Assembly: GCF_048323755.1 (NCBI RefSeq)
Contig: NZ_JBLWFS010000016.1
Location: 1 to 64,000 of the forward strand
DNA length: 64,000 nt
Direction of reading: 5' to 3'
Source: Alkalihalobacterium sp048323755
Lineage (GTDB): Bacteria > Bacillota > Bacilli > Bacillales > Bacillaceae_F
Of this stretch, positions 53,636 to 63,903 are shown in pieces. The number at the start of each line of letters is the position of its first letter. Positions within the stretch are counted from its first letter, which is position 1. The position numbers and the translations under genes are program-made. Below the pieces are notes generated by a model, which did no database searches, was not told the origin of the DNA, and worked only from the letters and a program-made list of their open reading frames with translations.

Positions 53636-53968
53636 TTATTGTTTATTTTGTGTTTCTTCTTCAGAATTTACTTCTTCATACCAGTAATCTAAAACTTTTG
53701 CATCCAAAACCTTTGATTGTACATATTTAGCTTGTTTTTCTGTAAATGATGGGCTCCAGTCTAGATCTAATTCTTGAGCTAATTTAACAACTGTTAATAA
53801 TTCTTGCCAAGCTACGTATCGTTTATACCAAAAGAATTGCGGTTGTTCACTCATGTATGGGTATAGATCGTCAAATTCTGTATGCTTACAATCAATTGTT
53901 CGTTCGAATTGCACTTTTGCCGTTTCAATTTTCTGAATAAAGAAATTAGATAGCTCTTGTTTCATCAT
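53636..53968 (-). CDS. hypothetical protein
   Basis: A 110-residue, aromatic and acidic soluble protein (PYMSEQPQFFWYKRYVAWQE). The ATG at 53968 follows GAAGGTGAT; the upstream ATG at 53983 precedes that site. The family is not recognised. It sits between 16-bp direct repeats and next to a LAGLIDADG gene, so it may belong to a small mobile or accessory patch. Confidence 0.6.
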   Translation of the reverse strand: MMKQELSNFFIQKIETAKVQFERTIDCKHTEFDDLYPYMSEQPQFFWYKRYVAWQELLTVVKLAQELDLDWSPSFTEKQAKYVQSKVLDAKVLDYWYEEVNSEEETQNKQ

Positions 53969-54072
53969 ATTTATCACCTTCATCTATTATTTTTTAGTGA
54001 CACTTTGTAATAAAACCTAACTATACTATTACTCTATCATAAAGATGTTGCTGTATCTAGTGACTTGTTTGT

Positions 54073-54088
54073 TAGTTTACATAATATA
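54073..54088. repeat. 16-bp direct repeat, right copy
   Basis: TAGTTTACATAATATA, identical to 53403-53418. A palindrome half-arm (GATGTTGCTGTATC, 54044-54057) lies just before it. Confidence 0.6.
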
Positions 54089-54279
54089 ATTATGGTAATG
54101 ATATTATGTGACTTTATTTGTCAACAATCTACACAACCATTTTGTCCTTTGTTGCTGATGTTTGCATTTATTCTATGTTTTATGTAGTCCTCTTCCCTAC
54201 ATACACGAATTTTGTTTTTATATATATAGTTAAAAAATAATAAAAGGCTTTACTTGTATACTTTGTTGTTATTGGAAAG

Positions 54280-54360
54280 CTTCACGCTAAAGCGTGAAGA
54301 ACCAAACTTTCGCTTGGTTACGGTCCAATAGCTAAACGCAACATTCTTTTAGAAAAGAGC
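54280..54360. repeat. double-hairpin dispersed repeat, copy C
   Basis: CTTCACGCTAAAGCGTGAAG, AACCAAACTTTCGCTTGGTT and the tail ACGGTCCAATAGCTAAACGC with AACATTCTTTTAGAAA. It differs from copy B at only a few bases. It lies just outside the parC terminator. Confidence 0.9.
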
Positions 54361-54365
54361 CTAAT

Positions 54366-54402
54366 AAAAAAATGATGAGTACAATTACTCATCATTTTTT
54401 GG
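54366..54402 (-). terminator. terminator overlapping the parC stop
   Basis: AAAAAATGATGAGT pairs with ACTCATCATTTTTT. The right arm includes the last codons of parC, so the stop is inside the stem-loop. Confidence 0.8.
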
Positions 54403-56829
54403 TTCAGTACTAACAATTTGAACTATGCGATTGACTTCCCCATCTGTGGCACTGTCTATGACAAATGATCCGTTACTATACCTATCATTTGGTCGTAAAT
54501 GAGCGACTTCCACAAATGCTTTTGCATTTCTTTTTGTCATCAAGATGATTTGTTCATTACTTGTTACTTTTTCAATTCCTACAATTCGATGTGGTTCTTT
54601 TTTCAATTCGCGTAACATCACGAGACCGCGTTTTGCTCTTGTTGATTTATCAAATTCTTTAATTGATACCTTTTTAGCAGCACCTCGTTGCGTAGCAACA
54701 AAGAAATAAACATTTTCTTCTGGCGTAAACGTATGACCATTCACAACATAGTCATCTGTCTTCAAATTAATTCCTTTAACTCCAGCGGCCCGCTGACCAA
54801 CGATATTGACTTCATCTTCACCAAACCATAAGCCGTAACCTTGGTTGGTTCCAATAAATACTTCTGTTGCCCCATTGGTTAATTGAACATTAACGACTTC
54901 GTCTTCATCTTTTAGTTTTACAGCAACGAGTGGTTTTGTAAATCGTTGTGCCTTATAAAGAGACAACTGACTTCGTTTAATCATTCCATGTTTTGTAAAA
55001 AACACTAAATATTCTTCTTCACTAAATTCTTTAATGATCATTGAATGAAGGATTTCATCTTCACGATCTAACCCTGAAACGAGGTTTGCAACATGCTGGC
55101 CGTTGTCTTTCCAGCGAATGTCTGGAAGTTGGTGAACTGGTAAATACAAATAGTTTCCTAGCTTTGTGAAAATAAGCAGTGTATCTACAGTATTCGTATG
55201 GTAATGACCAATAACATAATCTTCTTCCTTCATTCCTGGCGGTTCACTATTTGATGCTGCGTAAGAACGAAGACTCGTCCGTTTTACATACCCTTCCTTC
55301 GTTACGGTAACCATTACATCTTCAGCTGGAACAAGAACTTCCAGGTCAATTTTAATTTCTTCAATATCTTTTTTAATGACCGTTCTGCGCTCATCTGCGA
55401 ATTTTTCCTTAATTTGAAGTAAATCTTTTTTGATGACACTGATTAATTTTCTTTCGCTATTAAGGATTGCTTCTAAACGGTTAATGAGCTTAACTAATTC
55501 ATCGGCCTCTTTTTGCAGTGTTGTAATATCGGTGTTTGTTAAACGATATAACTGTAACGTGACAATTGCTTCGGCTTGTGGTTCAGTAAATTCAAACCGT
55601 GCAATAAGGTTATCTTTAGCGTCACGTTTATCTTTTGATGATCGGATTGACGCGATTACTTCATCTAAGATTGAGATCGCTTTAATAAGTCCTTCAACAA
55701 TATGGGCACGTTCTTTTGCTTTACGCAGCTCATATTCTGATCGTCGTGTAATAACTTCTTTTTGGTGCCCCACATAAGCTTGGAGCATTTCTCTTAAGCC
55801 GAGTAATTGAGGGCGCTTGTTATGAATGGCAACCATGTTAAAACTGTATGTGATTTGTAAATCAGTATTTTTAAATAAGTAGTTTAAAATTGCTTCAGAG
55901 CTCGCATCTTTTTTCAACTCTACGACGATTCGAAGACCCGTTCTATCTGTTTCATCACGTACTTCAGCGATTCCGTCGACTTTTTTATCAAAACGAAGCT
56001 CATCCATTTTCTTTACGAGGTTCGCTTTAATAATTTCATATGGAATTTCAGTAATAACAATTTGTTGACGACCGCCTTTAAGCTCTTCGATTTCTGTTTT
56101 AGCTCGTAAAACAACTTTTCCTTTTCCTGTTTGATATGCTTGTTTAATTCCATCTAACCCTTGAGCGATACCTCCAGTTGGAAAATCAGGTCCTTTTACA
56201 AATCCCATAATATCTTCTAAGCTTGCTAACGGGTTCTCCATTAAGTGAATCGCACCATCAATGACTTCACCTAAGTGATGTGGTGGTATGTCCGTAGCGT
56301 ACCCTGCAGAAATTCCTGTGGACCCATTGACCAGTAAGTTGGGAAACATCGAGGGTAAAACAACGGGCTCTTCTTGCGTGTCATCGAAATTATGAATGAA
56401 GTCAACCGTTTCTTTATCGATGTCTCGTAAAAGTTCAGAGGCAATCGATGACAACCGCGCCTCTGTATAACGCATTGCTGCTGGTGGATCTCCATCAATT
56501 GATCCGTTGTTTCCGTGCATCTCAACAAGAAGGTTACGAAGCTTCCAATCTTGACTCATACGAATCATCGCATCATACACTGATGTATCTCCGTGCGGAT
56601 GGTAGTTACCGATTACGTTACCGACCGTTTTAGCGGCTTTTCGGAACGGCTTATCAGCTAAGTTTCCTTCACGGTACATCGCATATAAAATTCGGCGTTG
56701 TACAGGCTTTAAGCCATCACGTACATCTGGCAGCGCACGATCTTGGATAATGTATTTACTATAGCGACCAAAGCGGTCGCCAATGACTTCTTCTAGTGGT
56801 AGGTCTAAGTAGCGCTCTGTCTGTGCCAA
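54385..56829 (-). CDS. parC: DNA topoisomerase IV subunit A
   Basis: An 814-residue breakage-reunion subunit that decatenates sister chromosomes. The catalytic Tyr121 is in AAMRYTEARLS. The quinolone-determining region reads HPHGDTSVYDAM, with Thr82 and Asp86 at the positions equivalent to GrlA Ser80 and Glu84. The C-terminal beta-pinwheel lacks an obvious GyrA box, which separates it from gyrA. It starts one base after the parE stop and is cotranscribed. Confidence 0.95.
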   Translation of the reverse strand: MAQTERYLDLPLEEVIGDRFGRYSKYIIQDRALPDVRDGLKPVQRRILYAMYREGNLADKPFRKAAKTVGNVIGNYHPHGDTSVYDAMIRMSQDWKLRNLLVEMHGNNGSIDGDPPAAMRYTEARLSSIASELLRDIDKETVDFIHNFDDTQEEPVVLPSMFPNLLVNGSTGISAGYATDIPPHHLGEVIDGAIHLMENPLASLEDIMGFVKGPDFPTGGIAQGLDGIKQAYQTGKGKVVLRAKTEIEELKGGRQQIVITEIPYEIIKANLVKKMDELRFDKKVDGIAEVRDETDRTGLRIVVELKKDASSEAILNYLFKNTDLQITYSFNMVAIHNKRPQLLGLREMLQAYVGHQKEVITRRSEYELRKAKERAHIVEGLIKAISILDEVIASIRSSKDKRDAKDNLIARFEFTEPQAEAIVTLQLYRLTNTDITTLQKEADELVKLINRLEAILNSERKLISVIKKDLLQIKEKFADERRTVIKKDIEEIKIDLEVLVPAEDVMVTVTKEGYVKRTSLRSYAASNSEPPGMKEEDYVIGHYHTNTVDTLLIFTKLGNYLYLPVHQLPDIRWKDNGQHVANLVSGLDREDEILHSMIIKEFSEEEYLVFFTKHGMIKRSQLSLYKAQRFTKPLVAVKLKDEDEVVNVQLTNGATEVFIGTNQGYGLWFGEDEVNIVGQRAAGVKGINLKTDDYVVNGHTFTPEENVYFFVATQRGAAKKVSIKEFDKSTRAKRGLVMLRELKKEPHRIVGIEKVTSNEQIILMTKRNAKAFVEVAHLRPNDRYSNGSFVIDSATDGEVNRIVQIVSTEPKNDE

Positions 56830-56830
56830 G

Positions 56831-58804
56831 TTAATCCTCCTTCGTTACCATGATATTTTCGTTTTCTAAGATGTTTGTTTCCTCTTCTAGCCCAAATGCA
56901 ACGTGAGACTCAATCCATTTACGGCGTGGTTCAACTTTATCTCCCATCAATGTTGATACACGTTTTTCAGCACGAGCAATATCATCAATTTTCACACGAA
57001 TTAGCGTTCTGGTTTCAGGGTCCATCGTCGTTTCCCATAATTGAGTAGCGTTCATCTCCCCGAGACCTTTATAACGTTGAATCGTATAACCTTTACCGAT
57101 TTTTTTTATCGCTTGCTTTAGTTCGTCTTCATCCCATGCATATTCTAAAACTTCTTTTTTACCTGTACCTTTACTTACTTTGTAAAGTGGTGGAAGTGCA
57201 ATGTAAACTTTACCGGATTCTATAAGCGGCTTCATGTAGCGATAGAAGAATGTAAGTAGTAAAACTTGAATGTGTGCACCATCTGTATCGGCATCGGTCA
57301 TGATAACGACTTTATCGTAGTTTATATCTTCAATAGAAAAATCTGCACCAACCCCAGCACCTATAGCGTGGATGATCGTGCGGATTTCTTCGTTTTTCAT
57401 AATGTCATCTAATTTTGCTTTTTCTGTATTAATAACTTTTCCTCGTAACGGTAAGATCGCTTGGAATTTACGATCACGACCTTGCTTTGCAGAACCACCA
57501 GCAGAGTCACCCTCTACCAGGTAAAGTTCATTACGGCTCGGGTTCTTGGATTGCGCTGGAGTTAGTTTTCCACTTAAAAGAACGTCTCTTTTCTTACTCT
57601 TTTTACCGCTTCGTGCTTCTTCACGTGCTTTCCGTGCAGCTTCACGTGCTTGAGCAGCTTTAATTGCTTTTTTAATAAGCATTGTACTTAGGTCTGGATT
57701 TTCTTCAAAGAAGTAAGCGAGTTTATCAGATACGATCGCATCAACAGCTGACCTAGCATCAGTAGTTCCTAACTTCCCTTTTGTTTGCCCTTCAAACTGT
57801 AGCTTCTCTTCGGGTACTCGTACCGAAATAATCGCAGTAAAACCTTCACGAATATCCGACCCGTCTAAATTTTTATCTCGTTCTTTTAACAGTTTCGTTT
57901 TACGTGCATACTCGTTAAACGCACGTGTTATCGCTGTTTTTGCACCGGCTTCATGTGTGCCACCATCTTTTGTACGTACGTTATTAACGAAAGAAAGCAC
58001 GTTTTCGGTATACGCATCATTAAATTGGAAGGCAAACTCGATGTCAATTCCATTTTGTTCACCGTTAAAAAAGATAACTGGCATCAATGTTTCTTTATCT
58101 TCATTTAAATATTCTACAAAAGCCTCGATGCCGCTCTCATATTGAAAAACTTCACTTGCTTCTTTATCCTTACGTTCATCAACTAATTCTATTTTCAGCC
58201 CTTTGAGCAAGAAGGCTGCCTCTCTTAATCGTTCAGTAAGCGTTTCAAAATTATAAGTCATAATACTGAAGATCGTTGAGTCTGGTTTGAAATGAATTTT
58301 CGTTCCTGTTTTCTTTGTTGTACCGACTTGTTCTAACGTCGTAACAGGTTTTCCTCCGTGCTCAAAGCGTTGACGATAGACTTTTCCGTCGCGTTTAATT
58401 TCAACGACGAGCCACTCCGATAAAGCATTAACAACCGAAGCACCAACTCCATGTAGTCCCCCACTCGTTGCGTAGCCACCTTGACCGAACTTTCCTCCAG
58501 CATGTAATACAGTAAGAATAACTTCGGGTGTTGGTTTGCCTAGTTTGTGCATTCCCGTAGGCATTCCCCGGCCATCATCAATGACACTGATCGAATTGTC
58601 CTTATGTATCGTAACTTTTATATAATCACCGTAGCCAGCTAACGCTTCGTCTACAGCGTTGTCTACAATCTCATAAACTAAATGGTGTAAACCGCGACTG
58701 TCTGTACTTCCAATGTACATTCCAGGCCGTTTACGTACGGCTTCTAAGCCTTCGAGTACCTGTATGGCATCATCATTGTATTCTAATTTCTGTTTTGTCG
58801 CCAA
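56831..58804 (-). CDS. parE: DNA topoisomerase IV subunit B
   Basis: A 657-residue ATPase subunit. The GHKL ATP site is shown by VDNAVDEALAGYGD, DDGRGMP and GLHGVGASVVNALS. The TOPRIM domain has YLVEGDSAGGSAKQGRD and the magnesium motif DADTDGAHI. An AAAGGAGCT site precedes the ATG. Order yneT-parE-parC is the bacillar arrangement. Confidence 0.95.
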   Translation of the reverse strand: MATKQKLEYNDDAIQVLEGLEAVRKRPGMYIGSTDSRGLHHLVYEIVDNAVDEALAGYGDYIKVTIHKDNSISVIDDGRGMPTGMHKLGKPTPEVILTVLHAGGKFGQGGYATSGGLHGVGASVVNALSEWLVVEIKRDGKVYRQRFEHGGKPVTTLEQVGTTKKTGTKIHFKPDSTIFSIMTYNFETLTERLREAAFLLKGLKIELVDERKDKEASEVFQYESGIEAFVEYLNEDKETLMPVIFFNGEQNGIDIEFAFQFNDAYTENVLSFVNNVRTKDGGTHEAGAKTAITRAFNEYARKTKLLKERDKNLDGSDIREGFTAIISVRVPEEKLQFEGQTKGKLGTTDARSAVDAIVSDKLAYFFEENPDLSTMLIKKAIKAAQAREAARKAREEARSGKKSKKRDVLLSGKLTPAQSKNPSRNELYLVEGDSAGGSAKQGRDRKFQAILPLRGKVINTEKAKLDDIMKNEEIRTIIHAIGAGVGADFSIEDINYDKVVIMTDADTDGAHIQVLLLTFFYRYMKPLIESGKVYIALPPLYKVSKGTGKKEVLEYAWDEDELKQAIKKIGKGYTIQRYKGLGEMNATQLWETTMDPETRTLIRVKIDDIARAEKRVSTLMGDKVEPRRKWIESHVAFGLEEETNILENENIMVTKED

Positions 58805-59074
58805 ATTGAAAGCTCCTTTCCCACGCTCATATTCATTTTTCTTTTCTCTAGAATAGAACTATAACCTAAAACTAGGAAAAAATCTAATTTATCCTTAAAC
58901 AATATATCACAAAAGAACATCTGTTTCTTTGTATATTTTGTACACAACTATCGATTTCCTGCTTTTCAAACGAAATTTATATGACTTTTGTCCTGACTGT
59001 GTTACGAAACTTTAGATCGCCTAATAAAATAAGTATCCATACATTTAAACCTAATTCGGATGATAAAGTGGAGT
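58805..59074. other. parE upstream region
   Basis: AT-rich intergenic region carrying the parE promoter and leader on the minus strand. I saw no strong repeat or conserved leader. Confidence 0.35.
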
Positions 59075-59173
59075 ATGTTTAATAAAACCCCAATACTTAC
59101 TAATGAAATACCTATTCCTATGCACGTTTACCGTGAAGTGTTAATTGATGGCTCTGTTAAAATCTTAAAGTAA
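59075..59173 (+). CDS. tiny reading frame, possible remnant
   Basis: A 32-residue frame starting MFNKTPILTNEIPIPMHVYR, with GTGGAG just before the ATG. It has coding-like composition but is too short to identify. It may be the end of a lost gene. Confidence 0.3.
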   Translation: MFNKTPILTNEIPIPMHVYREVLIDGSVKILK

Positions 59174-59296
59174 GTAGTAATGTTCGTTTAATCGTTCATC
59201 CTAATCACTTCAATACTAAAAAAACACATAAATTTTACATTTCAAATGATCGGTCGTACCTCTCACCGAAGCCGTGGAGCGTTCTAAGCACCTAAG

Positions 59297-59336
59297 GATA
59301 AAAAAGTCCTTAACTCTTAGCTTCAGTTAAGGACTT
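59297..59336 (-). terminator. terminator of yneT
   Basis: AAAGTCCTTAAC and GTTAAGGACTTT form a 12-bp perfect stem, with a T run on the minus strand. Confidence 0.85.
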
Positions 59337-59343
59337 TACGTAA

Positions 59344-59763
59344 CTATTTGGTTAACGCATGTTCAACTTTAATGCATCGATCCATAATTGTCGTTACGCC
59401 ATGTTCCTGTAGATAATTAAAAGCTTCTTCGCTTTGAAGTCCGAGTTGGGCCCAGTAGACGTCAGGTTTAATATCAACGGCTTCTTTTGCCACTTCCAAC
59501 AAATGCTCACTTCTTCTAAATACATTTACAATATCGACATGACCATCGATATCTTTTAGCGATCCAACCGCTTTTACACCAAGAATTTCTTCTCCAACCG
59601 CAGCTGGGTTGACCGGAATAATTTCAAAACCTGCGTTTTGCATAGCTTCTGAAACCATATAAGACGTTCTTTCTGGATTGGTTGATAGTCCAACAACAGC
59701 AATACGTTTACTGCGTTTCAATATTTCTCCTATTTCAGTACGACTTGGATTTTCGACTGTCAT
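59344..59763 (-). CDS. yneT: CoA-binding domain protein
   Basis: A 139-residue single CoA_binding (Rossmann-like) domain: IAVVGLSTNPERTSYMV, IIPVNPAAVGEEILG and VYWAQLGLQSEEA. It binds CoA in homologues; the physiological role is unknown. It precedes parE on the same strand, as B. subtilis yneT does, which supports the name. An AAGGAGTGAT site precedes the ATG. Confidence 0.87.
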   Translation of the reverse strand: MTVENPSRTEIGEILKRSKRIAVVGLSTNPERTSYMVSEAMQNAGFEIIPVNPAAVGEEILGVKAVGSLKDIDGHVDIVNVFRRSEHLLEVAKEAVDIKPDVYWAQLGLQSEEAFNYLQEHGVTTIMDRCIKVEHALTK

Positions 59764-59939
59764 TTTAAATCACTCCTTATTTATTCCCTTTTATCATACG
59801 ATTTCTCTTCGTCTCTCATACATTCAGCAAAATCTACAAAATTCCTGCCGTTTTTTCATAATTTTTAACTAAAAAGAAATAATACAGCATGAATGGCACT
59901 ATTTATTGCGATAGAAATACATGCTGCAGGCGAGGTGAA

Positions 59940-61274
59940 ATGATGAGCCGACTCCAGACTAGATTACTACAACTAAGATCAAGCTTTCTGTTTTTACCGA
60001 GCTTTTATAGCTTAATTGCTATCGCACTTGCTGTTTTGTTTGTGCAGTTGGACTATTATATTTTTTATTCCACACGTTTAGGGGCTGTCCTTCCGTCTGC
60101 TTTTTTCACTGATTTAGCATTAGCGCAAACATTATTAGGTGCAATCTCTGCTTCTTTATTAACGATGACGACCATTTCTTTTTCGACTATTATGGTCGTT
60201 CTAACGACTTATTTATCACAGTTTTCGCCGCGAACACTGCAGAATTTTGTGAATGACCATCATACTCAGCGAATATTAGGAGTTTTTATTAGCGGCTTTA
60301 TTTTTTCCATCGTGACTTTATTGTTATTACGAGAACGAGATGGTGTATCGCTGTTTTTCTCTCCAACGGTGGCTGTTATATATGCAATCATTTGTGTCGG
60401 ATTTTTTGTTTTTTTTATTCATCATGTGTCTCTTTGGATTCAAGTGAGCAACTTAATCCACCAAATATCACGTAACACCATTGAAGCGATACAAAAAAAT
60501 TATCAAAATAAAGAGAATTCTTATCATGATGCGCCGTGGGATGATTGGGAAAGTGCCGAAATCAAAAGAACAGAACCTTTGTTCGTATATATAAAAACCC
60601 CTGGCTATTTACAATTGATTGAGCTTGAAGCTTTAATTGAACAAGCGAAACAAGACGATGTAATCATTGAGCTGAAGTTTCAACTAGGTGACTACGTTGA
60701 TACATTTACCCCTTGCCTCCATATATGGCCACTCGCCAAGAAAGTAGATCCTAATTCTTATTTACCTTACTTTCTTATTGGACATGAACGAGTTACCGTA
60801 CAAGATATTGATTTTGGTTTAACTAAATTGGTAGAGATTTGTTTGAAGGCTTTATCGCCTGGTATTAACGATCCGAATACAGCAGTATCCTGCATTAATG
60901 AACTTGGGAAAGTGTTAACTGTACTCGGTCAAAAAAATGTAGAGCGTGCCTTCTACAATGATGATAAACGAGCCCTTCGATTAATGTTGAAGCAGAAGCA
61001 CTTTCGAGATTATCTTTATCATTCTTTCTATCAAATTCGCCATTATGCAAACGATGATGTGTCTGTATTATCAGCAATAATAGAAGCTTTAAATGTTGTC
61101 GCCTCACACAATGATAGTGATGTAAAAGAAGAAATAAAATCGTTCTCTGAATACATTATTGAGGGCATGAACGAAAAGACATTTTTGTCGTTAGATGAGC
61201 AGTATCTGCACCGAAAGCTAGAAAAGCTAGCTTTACATACGAAAACGAAAAATGGTCCTCATCATTATTTTTAG
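59940..61274 (+). CDS. DUF2254 membrane protein
   Basis: A 444-residue protein with four N-terminal membrane segments (about 25-170), then a soluble part containing FGLTKLVEICLKALSPGIND, the DUF2254 hallmark. The ATG at 59940 follows GCGAGGTG; the upstream ATG at 59889 lacks a site. Function is unknown; it has been discussed as a membrane integrity or ion-related protein without firm proof. Divergent from yneT. Confidence 0.87.
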   Translation: MMSRLQTRLLQLRSSFLFLPSFYSLIAIALAVLFVQLDYYIFYSTRLGAVLPSAFFTDLALAQTLLGAISASLLTMTTISFSTIMVVLTTYLSQFSPRTLQNFVNDHHTQRILGVFISGFIFSIVTLLLLRERDGVSLFFSPTVAVIYAIICVGFFVFFIHHVSLWIQVSNLIHQISRNTIEAIQKNYQNKENSYHDAPWDDWESAEIKRTEPLFVYIKTPGYLQLIELEALIEQAKQDDVIIELKFQLGDYVDTFTPCLHIWPLAKKVDPNSYLPYFLIGHERVTVQDIDFGLTKLVEICLKALSPGINDPNTAVSCINELGKVLTVLGQKNVERAFYNDDKRALRLMLKQKHFRDYLYHSFYQIRHYANDDVSVLSAIIEALNVVASHNDSDVKEEIKSFSEYIIEGMNEKTFLSLDEQYLHRKLEKLALHTKTKNGPHHYF

Positions 61275-61612
61275 AAAAGCATTTTGGAGATGTCTTAAGA
61301 ATTGAGAAATTAGAAAAAACAGTTCATAAGAGAAGTGTAACCCCCCTCTAATGATTGATTGTATTTCCGGTTCAAAAGATAGATTGTTTAATCCACACTC
61401 ATGGAAATAGGTTTCCATTTGAAATTACACTCGTTAGTTCATCATGACTATGCTATTAACGTTATTCACTACCAAAATTGAATCTGTTCAGCTCACAATA
61501 CGCTATCTCCTTTTTGCAGTAAAATAGTTCATTTTTCTACCCTAGTGAATATAGATGTATGGAGATGAATTGGCCTTCCTATACTGATACTAAAAGAAGT
61601 TAGGTGAGAAAA
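61275..61612. other. intergenic region
   Basis: About 340 bp with no convincing gene. A/T-rich, no strong stem-loop or repeat recognised. Confidence 0.35.
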
Positions 61613-61774
61613 ATGAAGCCCGCTAAATACCTTACGAGTAAAGAAAAACTTCGGATAAAAGTGATTAAAGAAAAGATCAACAAAGCGAAATCTGTCGATG
61701 AGGTTCAGGCTTACGAAATGAGTATTTGCTTAATTCTTGAAAGGTCATTACAGCGTTATAAACAATCAAAGTAG
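61613..61774 (+). CDS. small charged protein, paralogue of the 62313 gene
   Basis: This encodes 53 residues with AGGTGAG upstream. KEKLRIKVIKEKINKAKS and the ICLILERSLQRYK end align with the 71-residue protein at 62313 (KEKLKEMKKKVKQAKT and LLKIALHRYK). It is a highly basic helical protein. Function is unknown. Confidence 0.6.
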   Translation: MKPAKYLTSKEKLRIKVIKEKINKAKSVDEVQAYEMSICLILERSLQRYKQSK

Positions 61775-61838
61775 AGCGAGTGGGTTATCCCCTCTCGTTC
61801 TTTATGTTATAATGGAGGAAAAATAAGGAGATACTTGG

Positions 61839-62264
61839 ATGTCCTGGGAACAAGCTTTTTTACAAATTATCATACCTATCATCGGAGGAACCGTCGGAGG
61901 ACTTATTACCATCCTTTGGGCAGAATTCAAGTTCAGTTATAATTTTAAAAAGAAGGTATTCTTTACGTTTATATTAATCGGCGCTGTTGCGGGGTTTGTC
62001 GCTGTTAATCTATTAAACCCTAATGGTAGTTTTTCAGAAATTGCCGCCTTAAGTGTACTTGCCGGTCTTAACGGAATGAGCTTTCTTATTAGTCATCAGT
62101 TAGCAGAAGGCAAATTGGAGAATGAAGCATTGAAAAACTCCATGGAAGCTGCTAATAAAGCTGCTAATATGGGGATCGATGAAGAATTCGAAGTTTCTGA
62201 AGAAGAGTTAGAACAATATTTAAACGCTAAACTCGGAAACTTTACTTACGATGAAGAAGATTAA
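61839..62264 (+). CDS. small membrane protein with acidic tail
   Basis: A 141-residue protein with three hydrophobic segments (about 5-27, 41-60, 66-86) and a C-terminal amphipathic, acidic helix (EEFEVSEEELEQYLNAKL). TAAGGAG site before the ATG. The family is not recognised. It lies between two paralogous small basic genes, probably one transcription unit. Confidence 0.7.
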   Translation: MSWEQAFLQIIIPIIGGTVGGLITILWAEFKFSYNFKKKVFFTFILIGAVAGFVAVNLLNPNGSFSEIAALSVLAGLNGMSFLISHQLAEGKLENEALKNSMEAANKAANMGIDEEFEVSEEELEQYLNAKLGNFTYDEED

Positions 62265-62312
62265 TTACGAATACATGGATATAACGACTACTAATGTAAA
62301 GGAGATGATCGT

Positions 62313-62528
62313 ATGAACAAATTTACTCCTGCCCTTTATTTAAAAGAATCGGAAAAAGAAAAATTAAAAGAAATGAAAAAGAAAGTCAAACAAGCAAAAA
62401 CTCGAAAAGAAGTCGAAGCTTATGAATACATCATTGCCAGTCTTCTCAAGATAGCCCTACATCGCTACAAAGCAGGTAAAAAAATAACCGAAACCGGAAC
62501 GGAACAAGAATTAGTTCGCTCCTCATAA
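62313..62528 (+). CDS. small basic helical protein
   Basis: A 71-residue, Lys/Glu-rich helical protein with AAAGGAGATG upstream. It is a paralogue of the 61613 gene. It is followed by a strong terminator. Function is unknown. Confidence 0.65.
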   Translation: MNKFTPALYLKESEKEKLKEMKKKVKQAKTRKEVEAYEYIIASLLKIALHRYKAGKKITETGTEQELVRSS

Positions 62529-62531
62529 TCA

Positions 62532-62562
62532 AAGATGACGGTAATCGTCATCTTTTTTCTTT
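62532..62562 (+). terminator. terminator
   Basis: AAAGATGACG and CGTCATCTTT arms with a five-base loop, then TTTTC. Confidence 0.85.
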
Positions 62563-62658
62563 TGATCACCTTCCTTTTTTGTTGACCCGATTCCTCACTA
62601 TTTTATAAGTTCATACTCCTATCAAGTAATGAAGATACTATGCTTGAGGTGACATTTT

Positions 62659-63903
62659 ATGAAAATTCTTCAAGCGCTAATCATCCTATGTCTATTACTA
62701 TCAACATCTATTCACGCGGAAATGGATTCAACCGAACTAAAAGCGGCATTTGTACGTGACGGTTATTTATGGACGAACATCAATCAGAAAGAAGAAAAAA
62801 TTACAGCTGAACGAGCTACCTACACTTCCTCACCATCCTGGTCTTTTGACGGTAGTAAGCTACTTTATCAGAAAAAAGGAGAAAATGGCTCGCAAAATGA
62901 AATTTGGGTTTACGACACACACACAAACCAACATACCAAAATTTTTTATGATGGCTCTGATGCTAAGTGGTCACCTGTTGAAAATATCATAGCCTTTAGA
63001 AGCCAAAGCGTACTTAACATATCTGATTTAAAAACCTTCTATAACATTGCCTTAGGTATATGTGATTATGAATGGCAACCAGATGGTAAAGGATTTATTG
63101 CCTCTTCTCGTGCAGTACTGCGACCAACAGGTTGGACAAATCCGATCCTTTATAACATTTCTATTGAAGAAGGTTATCAAAATATAAAAAACTTGACCGC
63201 CAATGCGAAAGAATTGTTTATCATTCCAACTGAATTGAAAAAAGGTGACGTTTCCGTTAATTCGATACATGCTACCGATTTTTCGTATTCTCCAGATCAG
63301 AAATGGATTTCCTTTATTGTCTCACCTACCGCATCTATGGCAATGGATAGCAATATGCTATGTGTCTTATCTAATGACGGAAAATCTCTTGAGGTCATTG
63401 ATGAGATCATTCTTCATTTAGACAACCCTAAATGGGCTGTGAAGAAAAACAGACTAGGCTTTATTGCGGGCGGGGGGAGAATTGTCTTTGGTTTCAAGGA
63501 TAAAGATTTAAAAGTAAAAGAACTCCCTTCTTCAACTACAGCCAGTCTAACTCCACCTAACTATGCAGAGCTCGGGTTTACGTGGGTAGACGATCACTCT
63601 CTCATTGTATCAAGAGTAAAAGAAAGTGAATGGTCCAATGAGTCTCAAAAACGCCCGAAACCTGCGCTGTATCATTTAGATATAAGTGGACACGGTCAGA
63701 AAAAAATTACGGCTCCTCCTGAAGGTTATGGCGATTATGATCCCACGTCTTTCCCTTCTATTGAAAAAATTACTTGGATAAGAAAAACAGATCTAACAGA
63801 TAATAGCGGTGATTTATGGATCGCTGACCGGTACGGTAGAAATGCTCAAATGTGGATTGAGAATGTAGAAAGTTATTCTCTTTACTCAAGTGATATACAA
63901 TAA
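62659..63903 (+). CDS. exported TolB-like beta-propeller protein
   Basis: A 414-residue protein with a signal peptide (KILQALIILCLLLSTSIHA) lacking a lipobox Cys. PD40/WD40-like blades recur (SPSWSFDGSKLLY, DAKWSPVENIIAF, EWQPDGKGFIAS, FSYSPDQKWISFI). It acts outside the cell or at the membrane surface; the ligand is unknown. A TGAGGTGA site precedes the ATG. No partner genes are visible before the window ends. Confidence 0.82.
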   Translation: MKILQALIILCLLLSTSIHAEMDSTELKAAFVRDGYLWTNINQKEEKITAERATYTSSPSWSFDGSKLLYQKKGENGSQNEIWVYDTHTNQHTKIFYDGSDAKWSPVENIIAFRSQSVLNISDLKTFYNIALGICDYEWQPDGKGFIASSRAVLRPTGWTNPILYNISIEEGYQNIKNLTANAKELFIIPTELKKGDVSVNSIHATDFSYSPDQKWISFIVSPTASMAMDSNMLCVLSNDGKSLEVIDEIILHLDNPKWAVKKNRLGFIAGGGRIVFGFKDKDLKVKELPSSTTASLTPPNYAELGFTWVDDHSLIVSRVKESEWSNESQKRPKPALYHLDISGHGQKKITAPPEGYGDYDPTSFPSIEKITWIRKTDLTDNSGDLWIADRYGRNAQMWIENVESYSLYSSDIQ

